Source of the DNA: an uncultured Oscillospiraceae bacterium
GTDB lineage: Bacteria; Bacillota; Clostridia; Oscillospirales; Oscillospiraceae
Direction of reading: 5' to 3'
Assembly: GCA_934565615.1 (NCBI GenBank)
Contig: CAKTIH010000001.1
Coordinates: 1 to 64,000, forward strand
DNA: 64,000 nt
Translations under genes and position numbers: made by a program
Shown: piece after piece, positions 1 through 8,234 of the stretch
How the letters are laid out: each line of letters opens with the position of its first letter
Numbering within the stretch: position 1 is the stretch's first letter
Notes under the pieces: model-generated
What the model was told of the DNA's origin: nothing
Database searches by the model: none
What the model saw: the letters and a program-made list of their open reading frames with translations, nothing else

Positions 1-1769
1 AGAACGACTTCCTCAACAAGCTCGCTTCCCCCATCGTTGACGTTCAGTACTCCTGCGCGTCCGCTTCCGCTACCCCCAACCGCTGGGCTGAGGATGTCAA
101 GTCCCGTCCCATGACCGTCGAAGAGATCCACGAGATGGTCGAAGCCTTCGGTAAGACTGCGAAGAAGCTGAGAGACGCCGGTGTCGACGGTGTTGAGATC
201 CACGCCGTTCATGAAGGCTACCTCCTTGACCAGTTCACCATGGCCAACTGGAACTACCGTACCGACGAGTACGGCGGATCCTTCGAGAACCGCTTCCGTT
301 TCCCGGTAGAGATCGTTCAGTGCATCAAGAAATACGCCGGTGCTGACTTCCCCGTCTCCCTGCGTTACTCTGTCGTCTCCAAGACCAAGGGTTGGTGCAA
401 GGGCGCAATGCCTTATGAGACCGACTTCGAGGAGTGGGGCCGTGACATGGAAGAGTCCGAGAAGGCCATCAAGTACCTTGAGGACGCCGGTTACGATATG
501 TTCAACTGCGACAACGGTACTTACGACGCTTGGTACTGGGCACATCCGCCTCAGTACATGCCGGATAACTGCAACCTCAGCTATGTTGAGCACATCAAGA
601 AGTTCACCTCCAAGCCCGTTGTCTGCGCAGGCCGTATGGATCCTGTCAAGGCCGCTGAAGAGATCGCAGCCGGCAGACTCGACGCTGTTGCTATCGCACG
701 TCAGAACCTCGTTGACCATGAGTGGATCCACAAGATTCTCGAAGGCCGCGAGGACGAGATCAAGCCCTGCATCCGCTGCCACAACGGCTGCTTCAACTTT
801 GCAAAGTACAAGGGTTCCTCCAACACCCAGAACCTTATGGACTCCCTGCATCTCGGCCGCTGCGCTCTGAACCCGACCACCATGCAGCACACCAGATACT
901 ACATTGCTCCCACCAAGAAGGCCAAGAGAGTCGCCATCATCGGCGGCGGCATCGGCGGTATGGAGTCTGCTCTGGTTCTGCATCAGCAGGGCAACATCCC
1001 CGTTATCTTTGAAAAGACCAATGAGCTGGGCGGTCTGTTCCTGACTGCTTCCGCCATGACCTTCAAAGAGAACGATAAGGAGCTCATCCGCTGGTACAAG
1101 AGAGAGATTGAGAAGGCCGGCATTGAAGTCCACTTCAACACCGAAGTCACCGACGTCAACACCATCGGCAAGTTCGACGCTGTCATCATCGCCACCGGTT
1201 CCACTCCCAGAACCATGCCCATGATCCCCGGCTTTGAGAAGGCTCTCACCTTCACTCAGCTGCTCAAGGAGAAGCATGAGGTCGGCGATAAGGTCCTCTT
1301 CCTCGGCGGCGGCCAGTCCTCCTGCGAGGCTGCATATGACCTGCTCCTCAACTACGGCAAGCACCCCATCATTGTCGAGTTTGCAAACGACCTCGTCAAG
1401 TCCGATGTCACCTGCCTTGCCAACACCTCCTTCCTGCGTGATGCTATGGAGTACCACAAGGTTCCCGTTTACCTCCAGTCCACCATCACCGAGATCACCG
1501 ACAAGGGCTGCACCGTTAAGAACGTCAAGACCGGCGAGAAGTTCTTCGTCGAGTGCGATAACGTTGTCAACGGCATCGGCTTCGTTCCCACTCCTGTCGG
1601 CGGCAAGGATCTGTCCCGCAAGGTCAAGGGCAAGGAGACCATCTTCCGTGTCGGCGACTGTGTTGCCATCGGCAACCTGCGTACCGTTATCTGGCGCGCA
1701 TGGGATGTCTGCATGTACATCAACGGCAACAACCAGGGTATCGAGAACATCATCGATAAGTTCATCTGA
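1..1769 (+). CDS. Old-yellow-enzyme/FAD/4Fe-4S enoate reductase family protein, 5' truncated
   Basis: The frame is open from base 3 to the stop, so the true start lies outside the window; 588 codons are visible, against about 640-680 residues for the family. The order is a flavin TIM barrel (EYGGSFENRF near 270-300 nt, typical of NADH:flavin oxidoreductases), a Cys cluster with CIRCHNGC and a later Cys that should hold a 4Fe-4S centre, then a Rossmann FAD/NAD domain with GGGIGGMES and GGGQSS. This is the architecture of 2,4-dienoyl-CoA reductase, 2-enoate reductase and BaiCD/BaiH. Such enzymes pass electrons from NAD(P)H through FAD and Fe-S to FMN and reduce a C=C bond. The substrate cannot be told from sequence and there is no visible operon partner. 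Codon use is strongly biased (AAG, GAG, CTC/CTG), as in well-expressed genes. Confidence 0.88.
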   Translation, partial: NDFLNKLASPIVDVQYSCASASATPNRWAEDVKSRPMTVEEIHEMVEAFGKTAKKLRDAGVDGVEIHAVHEGYLLDQFTMANWNYRTDEYGGSFENRFRFPVEIVQCIKKYAGADFPVSLRYSVVSKTKGWCKGAMPYETDFEEWGRDMEESEKAIKYLEDAGYDMFNCDNGTYDAWYWAHPPQYMPDNCNLSYVEHIKKFTSKPVVCAGRMDPVKAAEEIAAGRLDAVAIARQNLVDHEWIHKILEGREDEIKPCIRCHNGCFNFAKYKGSSNTQNLMDSLHLGRCALNPTTMQHTRYYIAPTKKAKRVAIIGGGIGGMESALVLHQQGNIPVIFEKTNELGGLFLTASAMTFKENDKELIRWYKREIEKAGIEVHFNTEVTDVNTIGKFDAVIIATGSTPRTMPMIPGFEKALTFTQLLKEKHEVGDKVLFLGGGQSSCEAAYDLLLNYGKHPIIVEFANDLVKSDVTCLANTSFLRDAMEYHKVPVYLQSTITEITDKGCTVKNVKTGEKFFVECDNVVNGIGFVPTPVGGKDLSRKVKGKETIFRVGDCVAIGNLRTVIWRAWDVCMYINGNNQGIENIIDKFI

Positions 1770-1792
1770 TTTCTCGGTTAAACCTTATAACA

Positions 1793-1830
1793 AAACCCAG
1801 CAGGGCCTCGGCTCTGCTGGGTTTCTGTTT
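1793..1830 (+). terminator. Intrinsic terminator of the enoate reductase gene
   Basis: A perfect 11-bp stem (1793-1803 with 1814-1824) with a 10-nt loop is followed by a short T-rich stretch. It lies 24 nt after the stop of the reductase gene. Confidence 0.8.
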
Positions 1831-1842
1831 ACTGTCGGAATA

Positions 1843-1872
1843 TTGAAAACCTTGTGTAATATATGCTATAAT
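1843..1872 (+). promoter_or_regulatory. Sigma-A type promoter for the AT-rich membrane protein
   Basis: TTGAAA (1843-1848), an 18-nt spacer and a consensus TATAAT (1867-1872). An AAGGAG ribosome site follows before the ATG at 1916. Confidence 0.7.
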
Positions 1873-1915
1873 ATTCATATCCCATAAGTGCTGTTTTAAG
1901 GAGTGTGCTTCTCTT

Positions 1916-2539
1916 ATGTCAGATAACCTTAGGCGTATGAAAAAAATGGTTTATTCTCCCTCAATATTTTGGCTGGTTATGAGCTGTTTAGGTTTTGCTA
2001 TTTTTGTTATCCTTTCGCACTTTGCTTTGACAGAACTCATCACGCAGCCTCCTTCGTCTCAATTATTAGATCAGATCGCATATATATTTTTTGCTTTTGC
2101 CTTCATAGCTTTTATAATAGAGATTATCTTTGCAATATTAATATTTGATTTTTGGTGCAGGCCTGTTATCTTAACTGAAAATGAGCTCGCACGCGGTTTT
2201 ATTTTCAGAAAAAGGATCAGGAAAGAAGATATAACTGGTATAGGCCTTGCCACTGTATACGGCACAAAGACACCTGAGTCAATATATAATAATTGTAAAT
2301 ACGCAGTGTATGTTTGTACCGGCCAATATGATGAAGCCTTAATTAAAAGAATCGGCATTTGGGAAACCTTGATGTGCAGTGAGCTAATCCAAGTACTGCG
2401 TAAATGCCGTTCATTGCTGAAAAAGAACGGTACAGGCATCGCAAGCTTTGATAAGCAGGCATATCCAGACACTATATTCTTTCTGGGAGAGGATTTAAAC
2501 TCGTACGCAGTCATAAAAGCATGGATGTCCGAAGCATAG
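1916..2539 (+). CDS. Hypothetical membrane protein, AT-rich orphan gene
   Basis: I do not recognise a specific family. The 207-residue protein has two strong hydrophobic segments near residues 15-38 and 50-78, then a soluble basic domain beginning with a strand-rich stretch (VILTENELARG) that recalls bacterial PH-like domains placed after two membrane helices. That resemblance is only inference. It has its own promoter, an AAGGAG ribosome site about 12 nt from the ATG, and a terminator after it, so it is a single-gene unit. Its AT-rich composition and A/T-ending codons (aaa, ata, tta) stand out from the GC-rich genes on both sides, which suggests recent acquisition. Confidence 0.75.
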   Translation: MSDNLRRMKKMVYSPSIFWLVMSCLGFAIFVILSHFALTELITQPPSSQLLDQIAYIFFAFAFIAFIIEIIFAILIFDFWCRPVILTENELARGFIFRKRIRKEDITGIGLATVYGTKTPESIYNNCKYAVYVCTGQYDEALIKRIGIWETLMCSELIQVLRKCRSLLKKNGTGIASFDKQAYPDTIFFLGEDLNSYAVIKAWMSEA

Positions 2540-2582
2540 CTCCCGCCGGGAATACTTGATGTATTGCCAAGGCCATTAAACC

Positions 2583-2619
2583 AAAAAGTTCCGACTCTTC
2601 GAATGAGTCGGAACTTTTT
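2583..2619. terminator. Bidirectional terminator between convergent genes
   Basis: A perfect 15-bp stem (2583-2597 with 2605-2619) and 7-nt loop, with A-run and T-run flanks that give a U-tract on either strand. It serves the plus-strand membrane protein and the minus-strand fprA. Confidence 0.88.
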
Positions 2620-2643
2620 CTGACTAATTAGTCGTATACTCTC

Positions 2644-3849
2644 TTACCCCTTGATGTCCGCCGCAATGGCATCGGCGAGGGCGTCAAGCTCCGCAAGCTG
2701 GCTCTCAGCGAGGGAGGAACGCAGCGTCACGTTCTCTCCGATGAATTCGCACTTTTTGAGTGCCGAGAGCATTTCGCGCATCAGCTTGCCGCTCGTGGGT
2801 GCCCACGTGCCGTTCTCTATGACGGCGATCTTTCTGTTCTGAAGATTGTGGTTCACGATGTCATGCAGCAGGTTCTCCATCGTCACGAACACGCCGTTGT
2901 TATAGGTCGTCGCCGCAAAGACAAGGTGGCTGCTTCTGAACGCCGCGGAGAGGATGTGGTTCGCCGGGATGACCGAGGTGTCAAACATGCGCACCGTCAC
3001 TCCGCGCTCGCAGAGCTTCGCGGCAAGGACGTTCGCGGCGTTCTCCGTGTGGCCGTATACCGACGCATACGCCAGCATGACGCTCTTCTCCTCCGGTGCG
3101 TAGCTGCTCCAGAGCTGGTACTTCTCAAGATACGTTCCGAAGTCCTTGCGCCACACGAAGCCGTGCAGCGGGCAGACATAGGCGATCTCAAGCGCCGCGG
3201 CCTTCTTCAGCACCGCCTGCACCTGCATGCCGTACTTGCCGACGATGTTTGTGTAATAGCGCCGCGCTTCATCAAGGAACTCTGCCATGAAGTCGCATTC
3301 GTCCGCAAAGAGCTTGCCGTTGAGCGCACCGAAGGTGCCGAAAGCGTCCGCCGAGAAGAGTATCTTATCCGTCAGGTCATAGGTCATCATTACCTCCGGC
3401 CAGTGCACCATCGGCGCCATGACAAAGGTCAGCTCGTGGCGGCCTGCCTTGAAGGTGTCGCCCTCCTTGACGATGTCCATCCGCGCGCTGAAATCGTCGC
3501 CGCGGAAGAACTGCGCTATCATTGTCCTTATCTTGTCGTTGCATATCACGCGCGTCTCCGGGTGTCGCTGCAGAAGCAGCTCAAGCGTCGCCGCGTGATC
3601 CGGCTCCATGTGCGAGACAACGATGTAGTCAAGCCCGCGCCCGCCGAGCGCATGGTCGATGTTCTCAAAGAACTGCCCGAACACGGCCTTGTCCACCGTG
3701 TCGAAGAGCACGGTCTTTTCGTCCGTCAGCAGGTATGAATTGTAGGAGACTCCGTTCGGCACATCGTATGCGCCCTCGAAGCATACGAGCCGTCTGTCGT
3801 CCGCGCCTACCCAAATAAGATCATCCAGAACCTTTCTTGTGCAATACAT
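2644..3849 (-). CDS. fprA: FprA-type A flavoprotein (flavodiiron protein)
   Basis: At 401 residues this has the usual length of a two-domain flavodiiron protein. The N-terminal metallo-beta-lactamase-like domain carries the diiron ligands in order: H80-x-E82-x-D84 with H85 (HMEPDH), H149, D168 and H229 (PLHG). The C-terminal half is a flavodoxin domain starting near residue 255 (ASVYGHTENAA, the FMN phosphate loop). Family members reduce O2 to water or NO to N2O and so protect strict anaerobes. It is 13 nt downstream of larC and is probably co-transcribed with the lar genes. Oxygen protection of that pathway is a possible but unproven reason for the linkage. Confidence 0.93.
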   Translation of the reverse strand: MYCTRKVLDDLIWVGADDRRLVCFEGAYDVPNGVSYNSYLLTDEKTVLFDTVDKAVFGQFFENIDHALGGRGLDYIVVSHMEPDHAATLELLLQRHPETRVICNDKIRTMIAQFFRGDDFSARMDIVKEGDTFKAGRHELTFVMAPMVHWPEVMMTYDLTDKILFSADAFGTFGALNGKLFADECDFMAEFLDEARRYYTNIVGKYGMQVQAVLKKAAALEIAYVCPLHGFVWRKDFGTYLEKYQLWSSYAPEEKSVMLAYASVYGHTENAANVLAAKLCERGVTVRMFDTSVIPANHILSAAFRSSHLVFAATTYNNGVFVTMENLLHDIVNHNLQNRKIAVIENGTWAPTSGKLMREMLSALKKCEFIGENVTLRSSLAESQLAELDALADAIAADIKG

Positions 3850-3862
3850 AAGCGTACCTCCC

Positions 3863-5032
3863 TCAGTTAATAAGCTTTTTTATCTCCATCAGGCTCATGC
3901 CCGTTTCCTTGGCTATCTTCACAAGGTCGTCATACTCGGCCTTCTGCCGGGAAACGCCCCAGCCGGATGCGCGCTTGATGCCTACCGTTCCTATGCCGCT
4001 GTCCTGCTGCGCTGCCGCCCTGCTGAGTACATGCCTTGCGCATACGTGCTCGCGCACGCCGAGCGTCGTCGTGTTCTTGAATATGCAGCGGAGCATGTCG
4101 TCCCGCTGCCCCTGGCGGCACAGGCAGCTGAGCATCGTCCCCGGGCGGCACTTCTTCATGCCGATCGCCGTGAACCACACGTCGAGCGCCCCTGCCTCGA
4201 ACAGCCGCTCCATCGCAAAGCCGAGCTCCTCGGCGGTCATATCGTCGATATTGCAGCTCAGCTCCAGCACCTCGTCATGCTCTCTCTCCGTCTCGCCCAA
4301 CAGGGCGCGGACGGCATTGAGCACCTCAAAGTCCTTTTTGCCAGTCCCGTAGCCCGCCATGCTGACGGTCATCACCGGCGCTTCGCCGAACTCGTCCACG
4401 AAATATCTGAGCAGCGCCGCGCCCGTCGGGGTGCACAGCTCGCTCTTTATCTTGCCTGAATACGTTGGTATGCCGCGCAGTATAAGCTCCGTCGCCGGGG
4501 CAGGCACGGGCAGTACACCATGCGCGCACTTCACCGTTCCGCCGCCGACGTTAATGGGCGATGCGTACACCTTCTCCGGTGCGAGCAGGTACATCAGCAT
4601 GCACACGTTCAGCATGTCCGCCATCGCGTCAATGCTGCCAACCTCATGGAAATGCACGTTCTCCACGGCGCAGCCGTGTACGCTGCTCTCCGCCGCGGCG
4701 ATTATCTTATAGACCTCCGCCGCGTCGTGCCGCACCTTTTCCGGAAGCGGTACAGACTCAATGAAGCGCATGATCTCCCCAATGTCCGTGTGCTTGTGGT
4801 GACCGTGGTACTGCGCGCCCTCGCTCTCCTCGTCGCCGTCAATGGTCACGGTGACGTGCGTGCCGGTCACGCCGCACTTGGTGTCGGGCGCGGCGCTTAC
4901 GACCGCCCTGCCGTCAAATACCCTGTTCATTTCCGCAAGGAACTTTTCTTTCTCGGGGTACAACTCCAGCAGCGCCGCGGTGAGCATGTCCCCCGCCGCG
5001 CCCATCGAGCAGTCAAAATACAGCGCTCTCAT
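3863..5032 (-). CDS. larC: LarC, nickel-pincer cofactor nickel insertion protein
   Basis: The 389-residue protein starts with the LarC N-terminus (YFDCSMGAAGDM) and carries HEVGSIDAMADM and a glycine-rich CTPTGAALL segment. LarC inserts Ni into the pyridinium bisthiocarboxylate mononucleotide made by LarB and LarE, a CTP-dependent step, giving the NPN cofactor of lactate racemase. In Lactiplantibacillus plantarum larC is read through a programmed frameshift as larC1/larC2; here it is one uninterrupted frame. Its ATG overlaps the larE stop in a 4-nt ATGA, so the two are translationally coupled. Confidence 0.93.
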   Translation of the reverse strand: MRALYFDCSMGAAGDMLTAALLELYPEKEKFLAEMNRVFDGRAVVSAAPDTKCGVTGTHVTVTIDGDEESEGAQYHGHHKHTDIGEIMRFIESVPLPEKVRHDAAEVYKIIAAAESSVHGCAVENVHFHEVGSIDAMADMLNVCMLMYLLAPEKVYASPINVGGGTVKCAHGVLPVPAPATELILRGIPTYSGKIKSELCTPTGAALLRYFVDEFGEAPVMTVSMAGYGTGKKDFEVLNAVRALLGETEREHDEVLELSCNIDDMTAEELGFAMERLFEAGALDVWFTAIGMKKCRPGTMLSCLCRQGQRDDMLRCIFKNTTTLGVREHVCARHVLSRAAAQQDSGIGTVGIKRASGWGVSRQKAEYDDLVKIAKETGMSLMEIKKLIN

Positions 5033-5784
5033 ACACTTTTCTCCCTGACCTTCGGGTCTATCGTCACGGAGTCAAAATACTCCGCCAGCTTCTTCTCTAT
5101 CTCCGGGAAGCGCTCATGTGCGCGCTCCGTCTGCTCTGCCGTGAATTGCAGCAGTGCTCCGTTTCCGCGCACGCGGACGCGGAAATCCGTAAAGCCCAGT
5201 GAAAACAGATAGTCCTCGCTCTGCTCAACGGCATTCAGCTTCTCCGCCGTGATCTCCTCCCCGCTCGCTATGCGCGTGGCGAGGCAGGCGTAGGCGGGCT
5301 TATCCCATGTCGGCAGCCCCGCCTCGTGCGACAGGCGGCGTATCTCCGCCTTTGTCAGCCCGCATATTCTCAGCGGCGAGAGTATACCCTCCTCGCCGAG
5401 CGCCTTGTAGCCGGGTCGGTCGGATATATCGTCGCTGGCGTTCGTGCCGTCGATTATAAGCGCGTACCCATCGGCGCGGCTGCGTTCGCGTATCGCGCCC
5501 ATGATGTGCTTCTTGCAGTAATAGCAGCGGTCGGGCGGGTTTGCCATGACCTCCGCGCAGGAAACGATGTTCTGCTCAATAAGCCTCATCCGCACGCCGA
5601 GCTTATGGGCAAGCTCTATCGCGTCGCGCTGCTCAAACTCCGGCTGGAACTGCGACTTCACATAGTACGCCGCAACGTCCGCGCCGCAGCGGCTTGCCGC
5701 GTACAGCAGATAGGACGAATCCACGCCGCCGGAGAAAGCCAACGCGATTTTATGGTGCTCTTCAAAAAATTCCTCAAGGGTCAT
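5029..5784 (-). CDS. larE: LarE, ATP-dependent sulfur transferase for NPN cofactor
   Basis: A 251-residue PP-loop ATPase (FSGGVDSS, residues 17-24) of the LarE family. LarE adenylates the pyridinium biscarboxylate and replaces carboxyl oxygen with sulfur. C167 in KPAYACLATR matches the sulfur-donating Cys of L. plantarum LarE. In addition C87 and C90 form a CYYC pair, so three Cys are available. From memory, three-Cys LarE proteins (Thermotoga type) hold an Fe-S cluster and need not sacrifice their own sulfur. It lies between larB (18-nt gap) and larC (overlap). Confidence 0.92.
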   Translation of the reverse strand: MTLEEFFEEHHKIALAFSGGVDSSYLLYAASRCGADVAAYYVKSQFQPEFEQRDAIELAHKLGVRMRLIEQNIVSCAEVMANPPDRCYYCKKHIMGAIRERSRADGYALIIDGTNASDDISDRPGYKALGEEGILSPLRICGLTKAEIRRLSHEAGLPTWDKPAYACLATRIASGEEITAEKLNAVEQSEDYLFSLGFTDFRVRVRGNGALLQFTAEQTERAHERFPEIEKKLAEYFDSVTIDPKVREKSV

Positions 5785-5802
5785 GTGTATCTCTCCCGTT
5801 GC

Positions 5803-6555
5803 TCAATCAAGGTGGTTTATCATGCTGGCCATATAGCCTGCGCCGAAGCCGTTGTCAATATTCACGACCGAGACGCCGCTCGCGCAGGAATTGAGCATGC
5901 TCAGCAGCGCCGCGACGCCGCCGAGGGACGCGCCGTAGCCCACGCTTGTCGGCACCGCGATGACCGGGCAGTCGGCAAGTCCGCCGATGACTGAGGGCAG
6001 TGCGCCTTCCATCCCGGCCACGGCGACGATTACACGCGCGGACATTATATCCTCCATGTGCGACAGCAGCCTGTGTATGCCAGACACGCCAACGTCGTAG
6101 AGCCGCAGCACCTCATTGCCGAGCACCTCCGCCGTCACGGCGGCCTCCTCTGCAACGGGGATATCGCTCGTCCCGCCGGTCGCGACGACTATCCGCCCCT
6201 TGCCGGTCGGTTCCGGGCGCTCGCCTATTATTCCGGTTCGCGACATCGGGTTATATTCCAGCGGCAGCTGTGCTCCGACATAGTCTGCCGCTTCCTTATT
6301 CATCCTTGTTACGAGCTCGGTCTTCTGTCCGTTTTCCAGCATTGCCTTCGCAATGGACAGAATATGCTCCTTGGTCTTGCCCTCGCCGTAGATCACCTCC
6401 GGTACGCCCTGGCGTATCCCGCGGTGAAAATCGACCTTGGCAAACTCGCCTATCTCCATAAACGGCTGCATCTTCAGCTTGAGCGCCGCCTCCTCCGGCG
6501 ATACGCTCCCATCCGCTACCTCCCTGAGCAACTCTGTCATCTCTGTTTTATCCAT
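5803..6555 (-). CDS. larB: LarB, NaAD carboxylase/hydrolase for NPN cofactor
   Basis: The 250-residue protein has a C-terminal PurE-like domain (VATGGTSDIPVAEEA, VAVAGMEGALPSVIGGL, PTSVGYGAS). LarB carboxylates nicotinic acid adenine dinucleotide at C5 and cleaves the phosphoanhydride, the first step to the nickel-pincer nucleotide. It is the first gene of a larB-larE-larC-fprA unit, with an AGGAGCTG ribosome site upstream and a good sigma-A promoter at 6609-6637. No larA racemase gene lies in the window. Confidence 0.93.
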   Translation of the reverse strand: MDKTEMTELLREVADGSVSPEEAALKLKMQPFMEIGEFAKVDFHRGIRQGVPEVIYGEGKTKEHILSIAKAMLENGQKTELVTRMNKEAADYVGAQLPLEYNPMSRTGIIGERPEPTGKGRIVVATGGTSDIPVAEEAAVTAEVLGNEVLRLYDVGVSGIHRLLSHMEDIMSARVIVAVAGMEGALPSVIGGLADCPVIAVPTSVGYGASLGGVAALLSMLNSCASGVSVVNIDNGFGAGYMASMINHLD

Positions 6556-6608
6556 TGTATCAGCTCCTATTCAGCGCGGAATGGCTCTATCCGAAAACGT
6601 TTTATATA

Positions 6609-6637
6609 ATTATACAGCACAGTGCGGATTTGCGCAA
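6609..6637 (-). promoter_or_regulatory. Promoter of the larB-larE-larC-fprA operon
   Basis: Read on the minus strand: TTGCGC (6632-6637), a 17-nt spacer and consensus TATAAT (6609-6614), about 55 nt ahead of the larB ATG. The rest of 6615-6816 is AT-rich divergent spacer in which no clear plus-strand promoter was found. Confidence 0.7.
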
Positions 6638-6816
6638 GCTCTCTTGCGTCAGTACGCCCTTAGATTTTCTCCCGGCTTCCGCCGTATATTTCTTAAAAAT
6701 TCCAAAAACCGAAGAAAAATCTGGACTTTATTTATCCCGCGGTGTACACTATACATTGTGTATTAGTTCTATTTATATACATCATTTGTAATTTATTGTA
6801 TATTATTTGTAATGTT

Positions 6817-8133
6817 ATGAAAAGCTCTTTTTTCAAAACATCATACCGCATCCTGTGCGCCGCTCTGGCGGTTGCGGTCGTGCTGCCCTTCTCTCCCGAA
6901 GCATATGCGCTGACGGGTGAGTTTCAGTGCGGCCTTGAGGAGCACACGCATTATGATGCCTGCTACACTCCCGTCCTCATCTGCGAGCTTGAGGAAGCTC
7001 CCGAGTATCATGTGCATGATGATAATTGCTATGAGCAGTGCGAGACGCTTGTCTGCGCCGACGAAAGCCATGAGCATGACGAGACCTGCTATGAAAGCCA
7101 GCCTGTCCTGATCTGCGAGCTGCCTGAGTCTGATGTCGTGGACGGCCACAGGCACGCCGACAGCTGCTATAAAAAGGAGCTGCACTGCACGGTTCCGGAG
7201 CACAGCCACAGCAGAAGCTGCTACTATGTCTCCATGGACAATGTCGAGACTCCCGAGGATTGGGAGGCCACGCTGCCCGATACCCTGTCCGGCAACTGGC
7301 GTGACGATTTTGTATCTGTCGCGCTCTCGCAGCTCGGCTATACTCCGCTCGCTGAAAACTCCATTCCCGCCGAGGACGGTAAGACCATGCTGCCCTATAC
7401 CCGTTACGGCGATTGGTACGGCTTCCCTTACGGGGAGTGGTGCGTCATGTTCGTCTCCTTCTGCGCAAACTACGCCGATATCCCCCGTGCCGCCGTGCCG
7501 TATGAATCCGGCTGCATCGCGATGGTCGACAGGCTCAGTAAAGCCGGGGTGTTTGAGTACGGCAGAAGCTATGTCCCCCGGCGCGGTGACCTCGTGTTCG
7601 TCTCGTATGACGATGGCCTGACTCCCTCGCATGTCGGTATCGTCACCGATGCGGCCGTGGCCTCCGGTTCCGGTGCGTTCAGCTTCGTCGATATCGAGGG
7701 CAACAGTGACGGCACCGTGCGCGAGCGCCCGCGCTCGACGGCGGACGCGGATATCTTCGGGTATATGAACATGGAAAAGGTCATAGACGGCTGGAACGGT
7801 ACGCGGCGCGCGCTCATCGACTGCGGTGCGGCGACGCTCTGTCTCAAGTACCCCGCCGAAGAAGCGGCAGACTTTGACACGCTCCGCGCCGTGAGTGTCG
7901 GCAAGCAGAGCAAAGAGTATGCGCGGCTCGTCAAAGAGCTTCCCGCTCATATATCCGACGCGGGTTCGTGCAGCTTTTACCGTATTGACGCGGAGCTTTC
8001 GGGCAAACCCGTTTCCCTCTCCCGTCCCGATACCGTGAGCTTCTCTGACAGCGCAGACTTCTACGCTATGAGCGCCGGCATCATCGAGTACGGCGGCGCG
8101 GTCTATGCCTATGTCTGCCCGACCGGCGCATGA
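6817..8133 (+). CDS. Secreted CHAP-domain protein with five HxHxxxCY repeats
   Basis: The 438-residue form starts at MKSSFFK, which opens a clean signal peptide ending near AYA-LTG; the longer frame from 6742 adds only a hydrophobic AT-coded stretch. Residues 40-137 hold five H-x-H-x(3)-C-Y units (at 43, 65, 85, 111 and 129) separated by LICELEE-like Cys segments. A CHAP domain spans about 160-300, with the likely nucleophile C209 (GEWCVMF) and His272 (PSHVGIV). CHAP domains are cysteine amidases or endopeptidases acting on peptidoglycan. The remaining 140 residues are unassigned. No Shine-Dalgarno sequence is visible ahead of 6817. It forms a single-gene unit ended by the terminator at 8174. 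A wall hydrolase with a metal-binding or disulfide-rich N-terminus is the inference. Confidence 0.8.
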   Translation: MKSSFFKTSYRILCAALAVAVVLPFSPEAYALTGEFQCGLEEHTHYDACYTPVLICELEEAPEYHVHDDNCYEQCETLVCADESHEHDETCYESQPVLICELPESDVVDGHRHADSCYKKELHCTVPEHSHSRSCYYVSMDNVETPEDWEATLPDTLSGNWRDDFVSVALSQLGYTPLAENSIPAEDGKTMLPYTRYGDWYGFPYGEWCVMFVSFCANYADIPRAAVPYESGCIAMVDRLSKAGVFEYGRSYVPRRGDLVFVSYDDGLTPSHVGIVTDAAVASGSGAFSFVDIEGNSDGTVRERPRSTADADIFGYMNMEKVIDGWNGTRRALIDCGAATLCLKYPAEEAADFDTLRAVSVGKQSKEYARLVKELPAHISDAGSCSFYRIDAELSGKPVSLSRPDTVSFSDSADFYAMSAGIIEYGGAVYAYVCPTGA

Positions 8134-8173
8134 TGCTTATGCTCACTTGACAAGATAATACATGCTGCTTTAT

Positions 8174-8217
8174 AATTGCCGGGTTCGCGGAGTGACCGCC
8201 GGACCCGGCAATTTCTT
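8174..8217 (+). terminator. Intrinsic terminator after the CHAP protein gene
   Basis: An 11-bp outer stem (8174-8184 with 8203-8213) extended by inner GCGG/CCGC pairs, followed by TTCTTT. Confidence 0.8.
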
Positions 8218-8234
8218 TACACGCAGGTGAGACA

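Noticed and set aside
3863..5032. A programmed frameshift in larC
   Set aside because: The gene is one continuous frame of normal length.
6841..7950. A 369-codon minus-strand frame
   Set aside because: Antisense to the CHAP protein, whose repeats and catalytic residues are clear.
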